In this document: piece by piece, positions 26,613 to 35,700 of the stretch
How positions within the stretch are numbered: the first letter of the stretch is position 1
Layout: the number at the start of each line of letters is the position of its first letter
DNA from: Burkholderiales bacterium
Lineage (GTDB): Bacteria > Pseudomonadota > Gammaproteobacteria > Burkholderiales > Nitrosomonadaceae
DNA length: 64,000 nucleotides
Assembly (NCBI GenBank): GCA_024235755.1
Contig: JACKLV010000010.1
Location: forward strand, 1-64,000
Direction: 5' to 3'
Program-made: the position numbers and the translations under genes
Notes under the pieces: model-generated
Databases searched by the model: none
Told to the model about the DNA's origin: nothing
The model's input: only the letters and a program-made list of their open reading frames with translations

Positions 26613-27575
26613 ATGCAGTTCTTTCTGGAACCGTTACATTACGAATTTTTCCGGCATGGACTAATAGCTGCAGTTTTAGTTGGCGCTTTATGTGGACTGG
26701 TCGGAGTGCATGTTGTACTGCGCGGTATGAGTTATGTCGGGCATGGTTTGTCTCATGCTGCTTTTGGAGGTGCGGTCATTGGATTTGTACTCAATTTCAA
26801 TTTTTATATCGGCGCCGGAATTATGGGCCTGTTTGCTGCATTACTGATAAATCAATTGACAAAAAACAGAAAAATCAAATCAGATGCAGCTATCGGTATC
26901 GTAACAACCGCCATTTTTGCGCTTGGTGTGGCGGTTATCAGCCAGCAGCGTAATTTAAACAAAAGTCTCGAGGCAGCATTATTCGGCAACATTCTGGGTA
27001 TAACGGATAGCGATTTGATGATTATCGGGTTGGTCACTGCGGCCACAATCATCATTATGTTTTTATCTTATAGGCCACTGCTTTTTGCTACATTTGATCA
27101 AGAAACGGCACAGGTTTTCGGTATCAAAACAGAAGCGCTGCAACTGCTTTTTGCTTTAATCCTCACTTTATCGGTTATTGTTGCCATAAACATTGTTGGG
27201 GTAACAATGATTGCAGCCGCGTTAATTATGCCAGCCATGACAGCGCGTATGCTGACGGACCGATTCGGTTTAATGCAATTATACTCCGTCATCATAGGCG
27301 TTATGATCGGAGCCGGCGGTATGTTTCTGAGCTATTTCTTTAATATTGCCTCAGGTGCAACAATAGTATTGTTCGGCGCCGCAATATTTTGTTTTTCTGT
27401 TATGGTCAGACATGTCCGTGAAAGAATCGCTCTGCAGGCCAACTTTCACCGTCACGGCAATCTGATTCATTCGCATCCACTCAATAGTGAACGCCATAAC
27501 CATGATCACACAATAGGTGCCAATGAAGATGTCAAAAAGAGGGCACACACTGATCCCCCGGATACAAACCGGTAA
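26613..27575 (+). CDS. Metal ABC transporter, permease (ZnuB/MntC-like) with His-rich tail
   Basis: Inner-membrane permease of the ABC-3 family, about eight hydrophobic helices. Signature regions: GLVGVHVVLRGMSYVGHGLSHAAFGG and FDQETAQVFGIKTEALQLLFALILTLSVIVAINIVGV. ATG 26613 is preceded by an in-frame TTG. The roughly 45-residue cytoplasmic tail after the last helix is unusual, with about nine histidines (FHRHGN, IHSHPL, HNHDH). That suggests metal sensing or capture at the exit of the channel, echoing the His-rich tail of the co-transcribed UreE. Confidence 0.9.
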   Translation: MQFFLEPLHYEFFRHGLIAAVLVGALCGLVGVHVVLRGMSYVGHGLSHAAFGGAVIGFVLNFNFYIGAGIMGLFAALLINQLTKNRKIKSDAAIGIVTTAIFALGVAVISQQRNLNKSLEAALFGNILGITDSDLMIIGLVTAATIIIMFLSYRPLLFATFDQETAQVFGIKTEALQLLFALILTLSVIVAINIVGVTMIAAALIMPAMTARMLTDRFGLMQLYSVIIGVMIGAGGMFLSYFFNIASGATIVLFGAAIFCFSVMVRHVRERIALQANFHRHGNLIHSHPLNSERHNHDHTIGANEDVKKRAHTDPPDTNR

Positions 27576-27580
27576 CAAGT

Positions 27581-28246
27581 CTATTGTTGTCCGTTGACCC
27601 AGCGCGTGGCGTAACGTATCAGGTCGGTGCTGTCTTTCAAATTCAATTTAGTTCGGATATTAAAACGATGTGTTTCGATTGTTTTAATGCTACGCTCGAG
27701 TAGCTTGGCAATTTCTTGACTGCTATATCCTTGTCCGATTAAATTCATTACCTCAAATTCACTTGGGGTTAACGTATTGATCAATTGTTCTGTATCAATA
27801 CGCTTTATTGTTATCTTATTCAATAGCTTGGCATACATTTTCTTGCTTAAAAAAATATTGCCGTTAAGTACCTCACGAATGGCGCTAATCAGCATCTCGC
27901 CGGACTCTTGCTTCATGACGTAACCACGAGCACCAGATTGCAGTGCTCGTTCAGCATAGATCTCTTCGTCGTTCATGGAAACAAAAAGCACAGGCAAAGC
28001 GGGATTTAAAGACTGAATATCCTTTATGATTTCAAACCCCGATATTGTTCTGAATGTTACGGCTAACAACACAATATCCACATGTCTGTTTTGATTCAAT
28101 GCCGCTATCGCTTCACGACCATCTTTGGCCTCAGCACATACTTCCATATCAGACTCCAGGTTAACAAGTATCGCGATACTTTGCCGCATCATGGCATGAC
28201 CATCTACCAGCATAACCTGCGCTTTTGAAGTTGGCATATTAATCAT
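27581..28246 (-). CDS. NarL/FixJ-type regulator with degenerate receiver domain
   Basis: Receiver domain (about 9-125) plus LuxR-type HTH (about 155-215: LTPSEFEVMNLIGQGYSSQEIAKLLERSIKTIETHRFNIRTKL). It is a close paralogue of the neighbour at 28.6-29.3 kb. Unlike that protein, it has Gly16 in place of the second acidic residue (VDGH versus VDDH) and Ala62 in place of the phosphoacceptor Asp (VLLAVTF versus VLLDITL). The Lys of the switch (VMKQ) is kept. It should not be phosphorylated normally, and may bind DNA constitutively or pair with its paralogue. It converges with the metal permease gene, 5 bases apart. Confidence 0.9.
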   Translation of the reverse strand: MINMPTSKAQVMLVDGHAMMRQSIAILVNLESDMEVCAEAKDGREAIAALNQNRHVDIVLLAVTFRTISGFEIIKDIQSLNPALPVLFVSMNDEEIYAERALQSGARGYVMKQESGEMLISAIREVLNGNIFLSKKMYAKLLNKITIKRIDTEQLINTLTPSEFEVMNLIGQGYSSQEIAKLLERSIKTIETHRFNIRTKLNLKDSTDLIRYATRWVNGQQ

Positions 28247-28618
28247 TTGTTATTGGCGTATTACATATTATTATGTGAAGCGTACTTGAGTGTCGTTCTC
28301 AGCACAAGCCGCATATTATTTAACTTAATCACCAACGGTTTGATTCAACCAAGCCATTAATCGGGCCAGAAATCTGAATGCACGCTGAGTAACGCTAGAC
28401 TGGAGTCTAGAAATTCGTCACTCACATTGATTATTATGTGGATTTAGCTCGGTAAGATAAAGAAAGCAATTCGAACTTACCCGACTGCACGGTGATTTTT
28501 GCCTGCCGGTTGGAAAAAGTCGGTGTTCGTATTTCAGAAAAACAACGATCAAAAAAGCTGATGGAGAAACAATGGTTCACTCATTAATCCGACACAAGAA
28601 ACGATGCATCGAATAGTT
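28247..28618. other. Intergenic region between the two NarL-type paralogues
   Basis: 372 bases without a credible gene. It contains a perfect palindrome, CTAGACT-GG-AGTCTAG at 28395-28410, which may be an operator (perhaps an autoregulatory site) or a transcript hairpin behind the upstream regulator gene. The promoter of the left paralogue must lie here. Confidence 0.4.
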
Positions 28619-29290
28619 TTATGACATTGACTTTCTTAATTCGGCTAGATTCCATTGCGTAGCGTAACGTATCAAATCTGCACCATCTTTCAGATTCAAT
28701 TTGGTACGAATATTAAAACGATGTGTTTCAATTGTCTTAACACTCCGATTAAGTAATCTGGCAATTTCCTGACTGCTATGTCCAGTCCCTATTAAATGAA
28801 AAACTTCAAACTCGCTGAGCGTTAGCGTGTTAATCAACTGCTCGGGCTCTGAATACGCGGCTGAAATTTTTCTCAGCAGTTTGGCATGCATTTTTTTACT
28901 CAGATAAATATTTCCTTTTAATACCTCACGTATTGCGGTAATCAACACTGCACCCGGTTCCTGCTTCGAAACGTAACCACGTCCGCCAACCTGCAAGGCC
29001 CGTTCAGCATACACCTCTTCATCATGCATGGAGACAAAGAGTACAGGTAAAGCAGGCAGCAGAAGATGCATACTTTTAATGACCTCGAAACCTGGAACCG
29101 TTTTGAGAGTTATATCGAGCAAAACAATATCCACTCGTCCATTTTTTTTAAGCAGGGTCAAGGCTTCGGTGCCATCACCAGCCTCGGCGCACACCTCCAT
29201 ATCGGATTCCATGTTGACAAGTAATGTAATACCATGACGCATCATGGCATGATCATCTACCAGCATTACTTGTATTTTTGGATTTGGCAT
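28619..29290 (-). CDS. NarL/FixJ-type response regulator
   Basis: 223 residues. The receiver has a complete acidic pocket (VDDH, residues 11-14), phosphoacceptor Asp59 (DIVLLDITL) and the switch Lys (VSKQ). The C-terminal LuxR-type HTH reads LTLSEFEVFHLIGTGHSSQEIARLLNRSVKTIETHRFNIRTKLNL. No kinase gene is adjacent, so the partner is unknown. Tandem duplication with the left neighbour is evident, since the HTH helices are nearly identical; the two may bind the same DNA sites. Confidence 0.92.
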   Translation of the reverse strand: MPNPKIQVMLVDDHAMMRHGITLLVNMESDMEVCAEAGDGTEALTLLKKNGRVDIVLLDITLKTVPGFEVIKSMHLLLPALPVLFVSMHDEEVYAERALQVGGRGYVSKQEPGAVLITAIREVLKGNIYLSKKMHAKLLRKISAAYSEPEQLINTLTLSEFEVFHLIGTGHSSQEIARLLNRSVKTIETHRFNIRTKLNLKDGADLIRYATQWNLAELRKSMS

Positions 29291-29934
29291 ACTTAGGCGG
29301 TCGTATTAACTGACACGATGTTGTGCTGGCTAAGATCGGCAACCGTTTTACGATAATATTGCAAGTATTCCATTCAATCGCCATTGTTGCTTGTTCAGGC
29401 ACATCTATCCACTATTTTAACAGCGCCATTTAGCAACAGAGAAGAGAAACAAAACCAGCCTCTCTATCAACGCTCATAGTTTTTTAAGACACTGGCTTAA
29501 CCATACCTTTTAAATCGGCATCATGCGATCTGTGCCTCTAAAAAAGATAAAACCACGACATGTGTACGTTGCCAATAATACACTCATTTTTACGTGAGAA
29601 TATACATTCGGCAATATATGTTTTGTTTTTTACCTCAACAACATTCGATCATCGCAAAATTTATAGCGTATTTACATTTGCAATGAATATGTTGCAGCTT
29701 GCCATGAAAACGAATTGTATTCAGAAACTCCATCGGCTTCATTCTAGTTATTGAACTGAGTTTACTTATTTTACATGTCGTTGATGCTACTAGTGCTCTA
29801 TCTATGTGATATTGCCGGGTTCAATAAGCTTGTCAGAATATCGGAAGATTAAGACATGACACCACACAGCATTTTAAGTATCATGAACGCGTAACTTGCA
29901 TGTTTATATGGAGCAAAAGGCCAAGGAGTTTTTC
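29291..29934. other. Intergenic region upstream of regulator and usp genes
   Basis: 644 AT-rich bases between divergent genes. Short open frames occur but show no family resemblance and no ribosome sites. It should contain the promoters of the response regulator (left) and of the stress protein (right). I saw no convincing specific motif, repeat or RNA gene. Confidence 0.4.
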
Positions 29935-30357
29935 GTGTACAAGAAAATTGTTGTTGCAGTTGATGGCAGCGAAACCGCCCAACAGGCTTTAGTTGAAGCA
30001 GAAAATATAGCAAAAACATACAATGCGGAATTATGCATTGTTCATGCAATCGTTCTGACGATGGGCGGTGATCTCGAAGCTGACAAAAAAGTGGGGCAGG
30101 ATATCATTGATCGGGCCAAATCCACTGTGACCATACCAAATATCAAAACACAGCTACTGGTTTCTGAATCGGGCTTTGGCTTGATTGGCATTACTGAAAC
30201 CATTGCAGCCGCAGTTGCGAATTGGGATGCGGATCTGGTTGTTGTCGGAACGGCCAATCGCCGTGGATTAAAGCGGTTTTTTATAGGCTCTGTCGCGGAA
30301 CAGCTTATCACTCAAGTCGATGCGTCCATTTTGCTGGTTCGCCCAGCTAAAACTTAA
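29935..30357 (+). CDS. Universal stress protein (UspA family)
   Basis: Single Usp domain, 140 residues, beginning YKKIVVAVDGSETAQQALVEAENIAKTY and ending with the nucleotide-binding pattern GTANRRGLKRFFIGSVAEQLITQVDASILLVRP. The frame is open from an ATG at 29896, but the GTG at 29935 is preceded by AGGAG at a 6-base distance and starts the domain correctly, so I prefer it. A good terminator hairpin follows. It differs clearly from the other Usp at 23.7 kb and is not a recent copy. Confidence 0.9.
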   Translation: MYKKIVVAVDGSETAQQALVEAENIAKTYNAELCIVHAIVLTMGGDLEADKKVGQDIIDRAKSTVTIPNIKTQLLVSESGFGLIGITETIAAAVANWDADLVVVGTANRRGLKRFFIGSVAEQLITQVDASILLVRPAKT

Positions 30358-30386
30358 AAACGGCAGCAGTTTAATTTTCCTCTGTA

Positions 30387-30438
30387 ACCGGCAATCATCG
30401 ACATTGTTCGAAGTACAATGGTTGCCGGTCATTTTTTT
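30387..30438 (+). terminator. Rho-independent terminator behind usp
   Basis: ACCGGCAA at 30387-30394 pairs with TTGCCGGT at 30422-30429, with an inner CATTG/CAATG pair around a TTCG-containing loop, followed by a run of seven T (30432-30438). It ends the stress-protein transcript and may also limit readthrough from the convergent hsp20. Confidence 0.8.
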
Positions 30439-30502
30439 GCAAGCGCATGCGTAAGGCAATCCAGTTTGGGAGTTTCAATTTATCGTATTGTAGCAATCTT
30501 GC

Positions 30503-31084
30503 TTATACACTTTTAATTGAAATTTTCTTAACGTCTGATTTATCAGCTTCCGTACGCGGGATGTTGATTGTCAGCAGTCCTTTATTCATGTCGGCCTGAA
30601 TGTTGTCGACATTCGCATCGTCAGGCACCGCAAGCACGCGTTCAAATGCACCGTAACGGCATTCCCTGCGGTAGTAGTGCTTATCTTTGTCTTCCTGTTC
30701 TTCTTGCTTGCTTCCCTTGATTACCAGCACCCGGTCTTTTAATTCAATCGACACATCATCCTGTGACAATCCGGGCACCTCGAGCGTAATGGTATATTGC
30801 TTATCGTCGCTTGAGATATTGATGCTAGCTTTGAAAGCCGGTGTTAAATCGTCTGAAAAAAACTGGTTCAGAAATTCTGCACGCGAGCGGTCAGGCAAAC
30901 CAAAACCACGAAAGGCATCACCAAACAAGCGGTCAATTTCCCTATGCAGTTGATTCAGATTGTTGAAATGCGAAACCGGCGATAAAGACTGGCTGTCCGA
31001 CTTGACCGGAATAACCTCATGTTTGGCTTTTTCAGGCTCTTCATGCTTAAACCAATTCCAGGGATAAAGTTTGTGTAAATCCAT
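30503..31084 (-). CDS. Small heat shock protein Hsp20
   Basis: Alpha-crystallin-type chaperone, 193 residues. The crystallin domain spans roughly residues 85-190, with KASINISSDDKQYTITLEVPGLSQDDVSIELKD, the YRRECRYGAFERVLAVPDDAN segment and the GLLTINIPR motif. ATG 31084 was chosen because AGAGGAG lies at a good distance; a GTG-started extension to 31105 would run through that site. It holds unfolding proteins for refolding by other chaperones. A stress theme is shared with the neighbouring Usp. Confidence 0.93.
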   Translation of the reverse strand: MDLHKLYPWNWFKHEEPEKAKHEVIPVKSDSQSLSPVSHFNNLNQLHREIDRLFGDAFRGFGLPDRSRAEFLNQFFSDDLTPAFKASINISSDDKQYTITLEVPGLSQDDVSIELKDRVLVIKGSKQEEQEDKDKHYYRRECRYGAFERVLAVPDDANVDNIQADMNKGLLTINIPRTEADKSDVKKISIKSV

Positions 31085-31213
31085 GCTAAATTCTCCTCTT
31101 GTCACACTGATTGAACACAGCTTGTATCATTAATGAATCTTTACTAAGAAATAGGGGTTCTGAAATTTTTTTCAATATGGCAGTGCTCAACAAACAACAC
31201 AAACCAAACAACA

Positions 31214-32698
31214 TCAGGGCAGGGCAGTCGTCCCCATCAGATAGCGGTCACACTCACGCGCCGCACCGCGCCCCTCATGAATCGCCCAAACTACCAGGCT
31301 TTGGCCGCGGCGTATGTCGCCAGCAGCGAAAACACCTTCGAGATTGGTCGCATACTTGCCTTCCTCGGCTTTCACACTCGAGCGCGCATCACGCTCGATT
31401 GCCAGTTGGTCGAGAATCGTGTCCTCCGGCCCTAGAAATCCCATAGCCAGCAACACCAGATCGGCCGGCCATTCTCTATCACTACCTGGGATTTTTTGGG
31501 GCAAAAAACGGCCGTTCTCATCCTTTGTCCATTCGATGTTAACAGTTTGCAGGGTCTTAACATGACCGTTTTCATTTCCAACAAACTGTTCAGTCATAAT
31601 CAAGTAGGTGCGTGGATCATCCCCGAAACGGGCTGCCGCTTCTTCCTGGCCGTAGTCAAGCCGGTAGACTTTCGGCCATTCAGGCCAGGGATTGTCTAGC
31701 TGGCGCGAATCCGGCGGCCGCGCCATGATTTCAAATTGGGTAATGCTCTTACACTGATGCCGCATTGCCGTGCCTACGCAGTCGGTTCCGGTGTCGCCGC
31801 CACCGATAACAATCACATGTTTATCTTTGGCAGAAATTGTCGCACTGCAGTTAAAATCATTATCTAACAGGTACTTGGTATTGGCATGAAGAAATTCAAT
31901 TGCAAAGTGTATGCCCTTGAGACTACGCCCTTCGATAGGCAGGTCTCGCGGCTGGGTCGCACCGCAACAGAGCACAACAGCATCAAATTTTTCGCGTAGC
32001 TCAGCAGCCGGGAGAGTTTTGCCAATTTCGGTATTGATCATGAAATGCACACCTTCACGGGCCAACAAATCGACACGCCTTTGCACAACCCTTTTATCGA
32101 GCTTCATATTCGGAATACCGTACATGAGCAGACCCCCGATCCGGTCGGCGCGCTCATAAACCGTTACCTCATGGCCTGCACGATTCAACTGAGCAGCGCA
32201 TGCCAATCCTGACGGTCCCGAGCCGACAACGGCCACTTTCTTTCCGGTACGCTGCGGTGGCGGCTCCGGGACTATCCAGTCCTCTTCAAAGCCCTTGTCG
32301 GCAATCGCCTGTTCAATGTTTTTGATGGTAACGGGCGGATCGATTATACCCAGCACACACGAACCCTCGCAGGGGGCAGGGCATACCCGGCCGGTAAATT
32401 CGGGAAAATTATTCGTTTTATGCAGACGCTCCAGCGCCTGTTTCCATAAGCCACGGTATACCAAATCATTCCATTCCGGAATCAGGTTGTTGATCGGGCA
32501 TCCTGACGCCATGCCGTTGATCAGGGTGCCTGTATGACAAAACGGTACGCCGCAGTCCATGCAGCGGCCCGCCTGAGTTTTAAGTTTCTGCGCCGGAAGG
32601 TGTGTATGAAATTCATGCCAGTCACACACTCGCTCCAGTGGCGGCCGGTTGTCAGGCAGTTCGCGTTGATATTCTATAAATCCGGTAGGTTTGCCCAT
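31214..32698 (-). CDS. gltD: Glutamate synthase (NADPH) small subunit
   Basis: 494 residues. N-terminal cysteine clusters for two 4Fe-4S centres (GRCMDCGVPFCH and CPAPCEGSCVLG), then an FAD-binding motif (VAVVGSGPSGLACAAQL) and an NADPH-binding motif (VIVIGGGDTGTDCVGTA), ending with GVFAAGDIRRGQSLVVWAI. It feeds electrons to GltB, which makes two glutamates from glutamine and 2-oxoglutarate, the main ammonium assimilation route with glutamine synthetase. It lies 50 bases behind gltB. Confidence 0.96.
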   Translation of the reverse strand: MGKPTGFIEYQRELPDNRPPLERVCDWHEFHTHLPAQKLKTQAGRCMDCGVPFCHTGTLINGMASGCPINNLIPEWNDLVYRGLWKQALERLHKTNNFPEFTGRVCPAPCEGSCVLGIIDPPVTIKNIEQAIADKGFEEDWIVPEPPPQRTGKKVAVVGSGPSGLACAAQLNRAGHEVTVYERADRIGGLLMYGIPNMKLDKRVVQRRVDLLAREGVHFMINTEIGKTLPAAELREKFDAVVLCCGATQPRDLPIEGRSLKGIHFAIEFLHANTKYLLDNDFNCSATISAKDKHVIVIGGGDTGTDCVGTAMRHQCKSITQFEIMARPPDSRQLDNPWPEWPKVYRLDYGQEEAAARFGDDPRTYLIMTEQFVGNENGHVKTLQTVNIEWTKDENGRFLPQKIPGSDREWPADLVLLAMGFLGPEDTILDQLAIERDARSSVKAEEGKYATNLEGVFAAGDIRRGQSLVVWAIHEGRGAARECDRYLMGTTALP

Positions 32699-32748
32699 TT
32701 CGCTGTCACCTCCTGCTGTTAAGCAGCATTGACGAAATTCAGTTCTTA

Positions 32749-35700
32749 CTAATTTCCGCTGATACGCGCCAGATCGCTCTTATTTTCCTCGAAAGCCGCC
32801 ATAACCGCTTTTTCGCCAGTCATTCCCTCATTCTCTGCACGTTCAATCGCATCCAGCATACGCCGGTAGTCTTTCGGCATGACTTTAACAAATTTACGCA
32901 CATGGTCATTCCAGGTTGACAGAATATTTGCTGCGCGTTCGCTACGGGTTGCAGCAGCATGCTGTTCGATCAACCGCTTCACTGTTTCGGCATCTTTCTC
33001 GTTTAACATCTCCAACGCAACCGTTTCGGGATTGCACAGATCGTAAAAAGCACCGTGCTCGTCATAAACATATGCGACTCCGCCCGACATGCCTGCAGCG
33101 AAGTTACGACCGGTTGAACCAAGAACAACCACACAGCCATTGGTCATATATTCGCAACCGTGATCACCGACTCCTTCGATTACGACCTGCGTGCCACTAT
33201 TACGCACGCAAAAACGTTCGCCTGCCATGCCGCGAACGTAAGCTTCCCCTCCCGTAGCGCCGTAAAACGCTACATTACCAACGATAATATTTTGTTCCGG
33301 AACGAATATAGACTGCGACGGCGGGTAGAGAATCAGTTTGCCGCCAGACAGGCCCTTACCAAAGTAGTCGTTGGCGTCTCCTTCCAGCTCCAGCGTCAGG
33401 CCCGGGGGTATAAACGCGCCAAAACTTTGTCCGGCAGAGCCCTGAAAGTGAAAATGGATCGTGTCTTCTGGCAAACCGTCCGGGCCAAATCGCCGCGTGA
33501 TTTCACTGCCAAGCATCGTGCCGACCACGCGATTGGTATTACGGACGGTTAGGCCGGCATTAACCTTTTCACGGCGCTCCAATGCCGGTTCTGCGAGATC
33601 CAGCAACGCCAGATTATCGAGCGTGTTCTCGAGTCCGTGGTCTTGCGGTATCTGGCAGTAATGCCCCACTTCAGGTCCGACCTGTGGCCGATACAGTATC
33701 TGTGAAAGATCCAGCCCCTTCGCTTTCCAATGATCGCTTGCCCGCCTGGACTCCAGCCGATCGACACGGCCAATCATTTCATTGACTGTTCTAAAACCCA
33801 TTTGCGCCATCAGTTCACGCATTTCCTCAGCGATAAAACGCATGAAATTAACGACATGATCGGGATCGCCGGCAAAATTCCTGCGTAATGCGGGGTTTTG
33901 TGTAGCCACACCGACCGGACAGGTATCCAGATGACAAACCCGCATCATAATACATCCCATAGCAACCAGCGCGGTAGTCGCAAAACCGAATTCTTCAGCG
34001 CCCAACAACGCGGCAATGACCACATCACGCCCGGTTTTTAGCTGACCGTCTGTTTCAACCACTATGCGGCTGCGCAGATTATTCAGCAAAAGCGTCTGGT
34101 GTGTTTCCGCCAGCCCAAGTTCCCACGGCAAGCCGGCGTGTTTGATGCTGGTCAGCGGTGAAGCGCCAGTACCGCCGTCATGACCGCTGATCAATACCAC
34201 ATCCGCATGCCCTTTGGCGACGCCAGCGGCAATAGTGCCGACACCGGCTTCCGATACCAGTTTGACACTGATACGGGCGCGATGATTGGCATTTTTCAGG
34301 TCGTGAATCAGCTGCGCCAGATCTTCAATTGAATAGATGTCATGGTGCGGCGGCGGCGAAATCAACCCGACTCCCGGCGTTGAGTGCCGTACTTTGGCAA
34401 TCCAGGGATAAGCCTTGCGGCCGGGCAATTCACCACCTTCGCCGGGTTTGGCGCCTTGCGCCATCTTGATTTGCAATTCTCTGGCCTGTGTAAGGTAATA
34501 GCTGGTGACACCGAAACGGGCCGACGCTACCTGTTTGATGGCGCTGTTACGTGAATCGCCGTTCGCATCAGGAATATAACGGGCCGGATCTTCTCCCCCT
34601 TCCCCGGTATTACTTTTGGCACCAATGCGGTTCATTGCAATAGCCAGCGCCTCGTGCGCTTCCTGACTGATTGAGCCATAGGACATAGCCCCGCTTTTAA
34701 AGCGCTTGACAATGCTTTCCGCCGGCTCCACTGCCTCGAGTGGAAGTGGATTCTCGGCATATTTCAGTTCCAACAAACCGCGCAAGGTTGCCAACCGTTG
34801 TGACTGGTCATTGATCAGCGTGCTGTATGCTTTGAAAGTTGCAGAGTCTCCGTTACGGCAAGCTTTTTGCAGCAGGTGTATGGTTTTGGGGTTGAACAGA
34901 TGCAGCTCGCCATCCTTGCGGTATTGGTACTGGCCGTAGCCATTTAGTGTGGCCGGGTCTCCTGACAGCGCCGGAAAAGCCCGCGCATGCTGTCGTATCG
35001 CTTCCCGGGTAATTTCGTCCAGACCGATGCCGCCAATCCGTGAAGCCGTCCAGGTAAAGTAACGATCAATCAATTCCTGATTCAACCCGACCGCTTCAAA
35101 AATCTGTGCGCCACAATAGGACTGAACGGTGGAAATACCCATTTTCGACATCACTTTCACAATCCCTTTGACTGCCGCCTGGCTGTATTGCTTCACTGCA
35201 TCGTGATACCGAATCCCTGGCAGCATGCCCTCGTGTATCAAATCGTTCAGAGATTCATACGCCATATAGGGATTGATCGCCTGCACACCGTAACCCAATA
35301 ACAGGCAAAAATGATGGACTTCGCGCGGCTCTCCGGACTCAAGCACCAGGCCAACCCGCGTGCGCAGTCCCGCACGGATCAAATGATGGTGCAGCGCGGC
35401 AGAAGCCAACAGGGCCGGAATCGGTGCATGATCACAATCAATTTGCCTGTCTGACAGAATCAAAATGGCAGCACCGGCGGCAATGGCGCGCTCTGCAGCG
35501 TCAAACAGTGCGCTCAGGGCTTGTTCGAGTGCATCCTTTTTACCGGTCGCCTTGAACAGGATTGGCAGAATTGCGCTGGGCAATCCGGGTTGATTAAGCT
35601 GGCGCAGTTTTTCCAGTTCCGCGTTTTCTAAGATCGGTGTTCGCAGCCGAAGTCTGCGGCAGTTTTGCTCCTCTGGATTCAACAGATTACCTTCAGAACC

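Noticed and set aside
29560..29754. Small open frame in the intergenic region before usp
   Set aside because: No ribosome site, no family resemblance, AT-rich random-looking translation.
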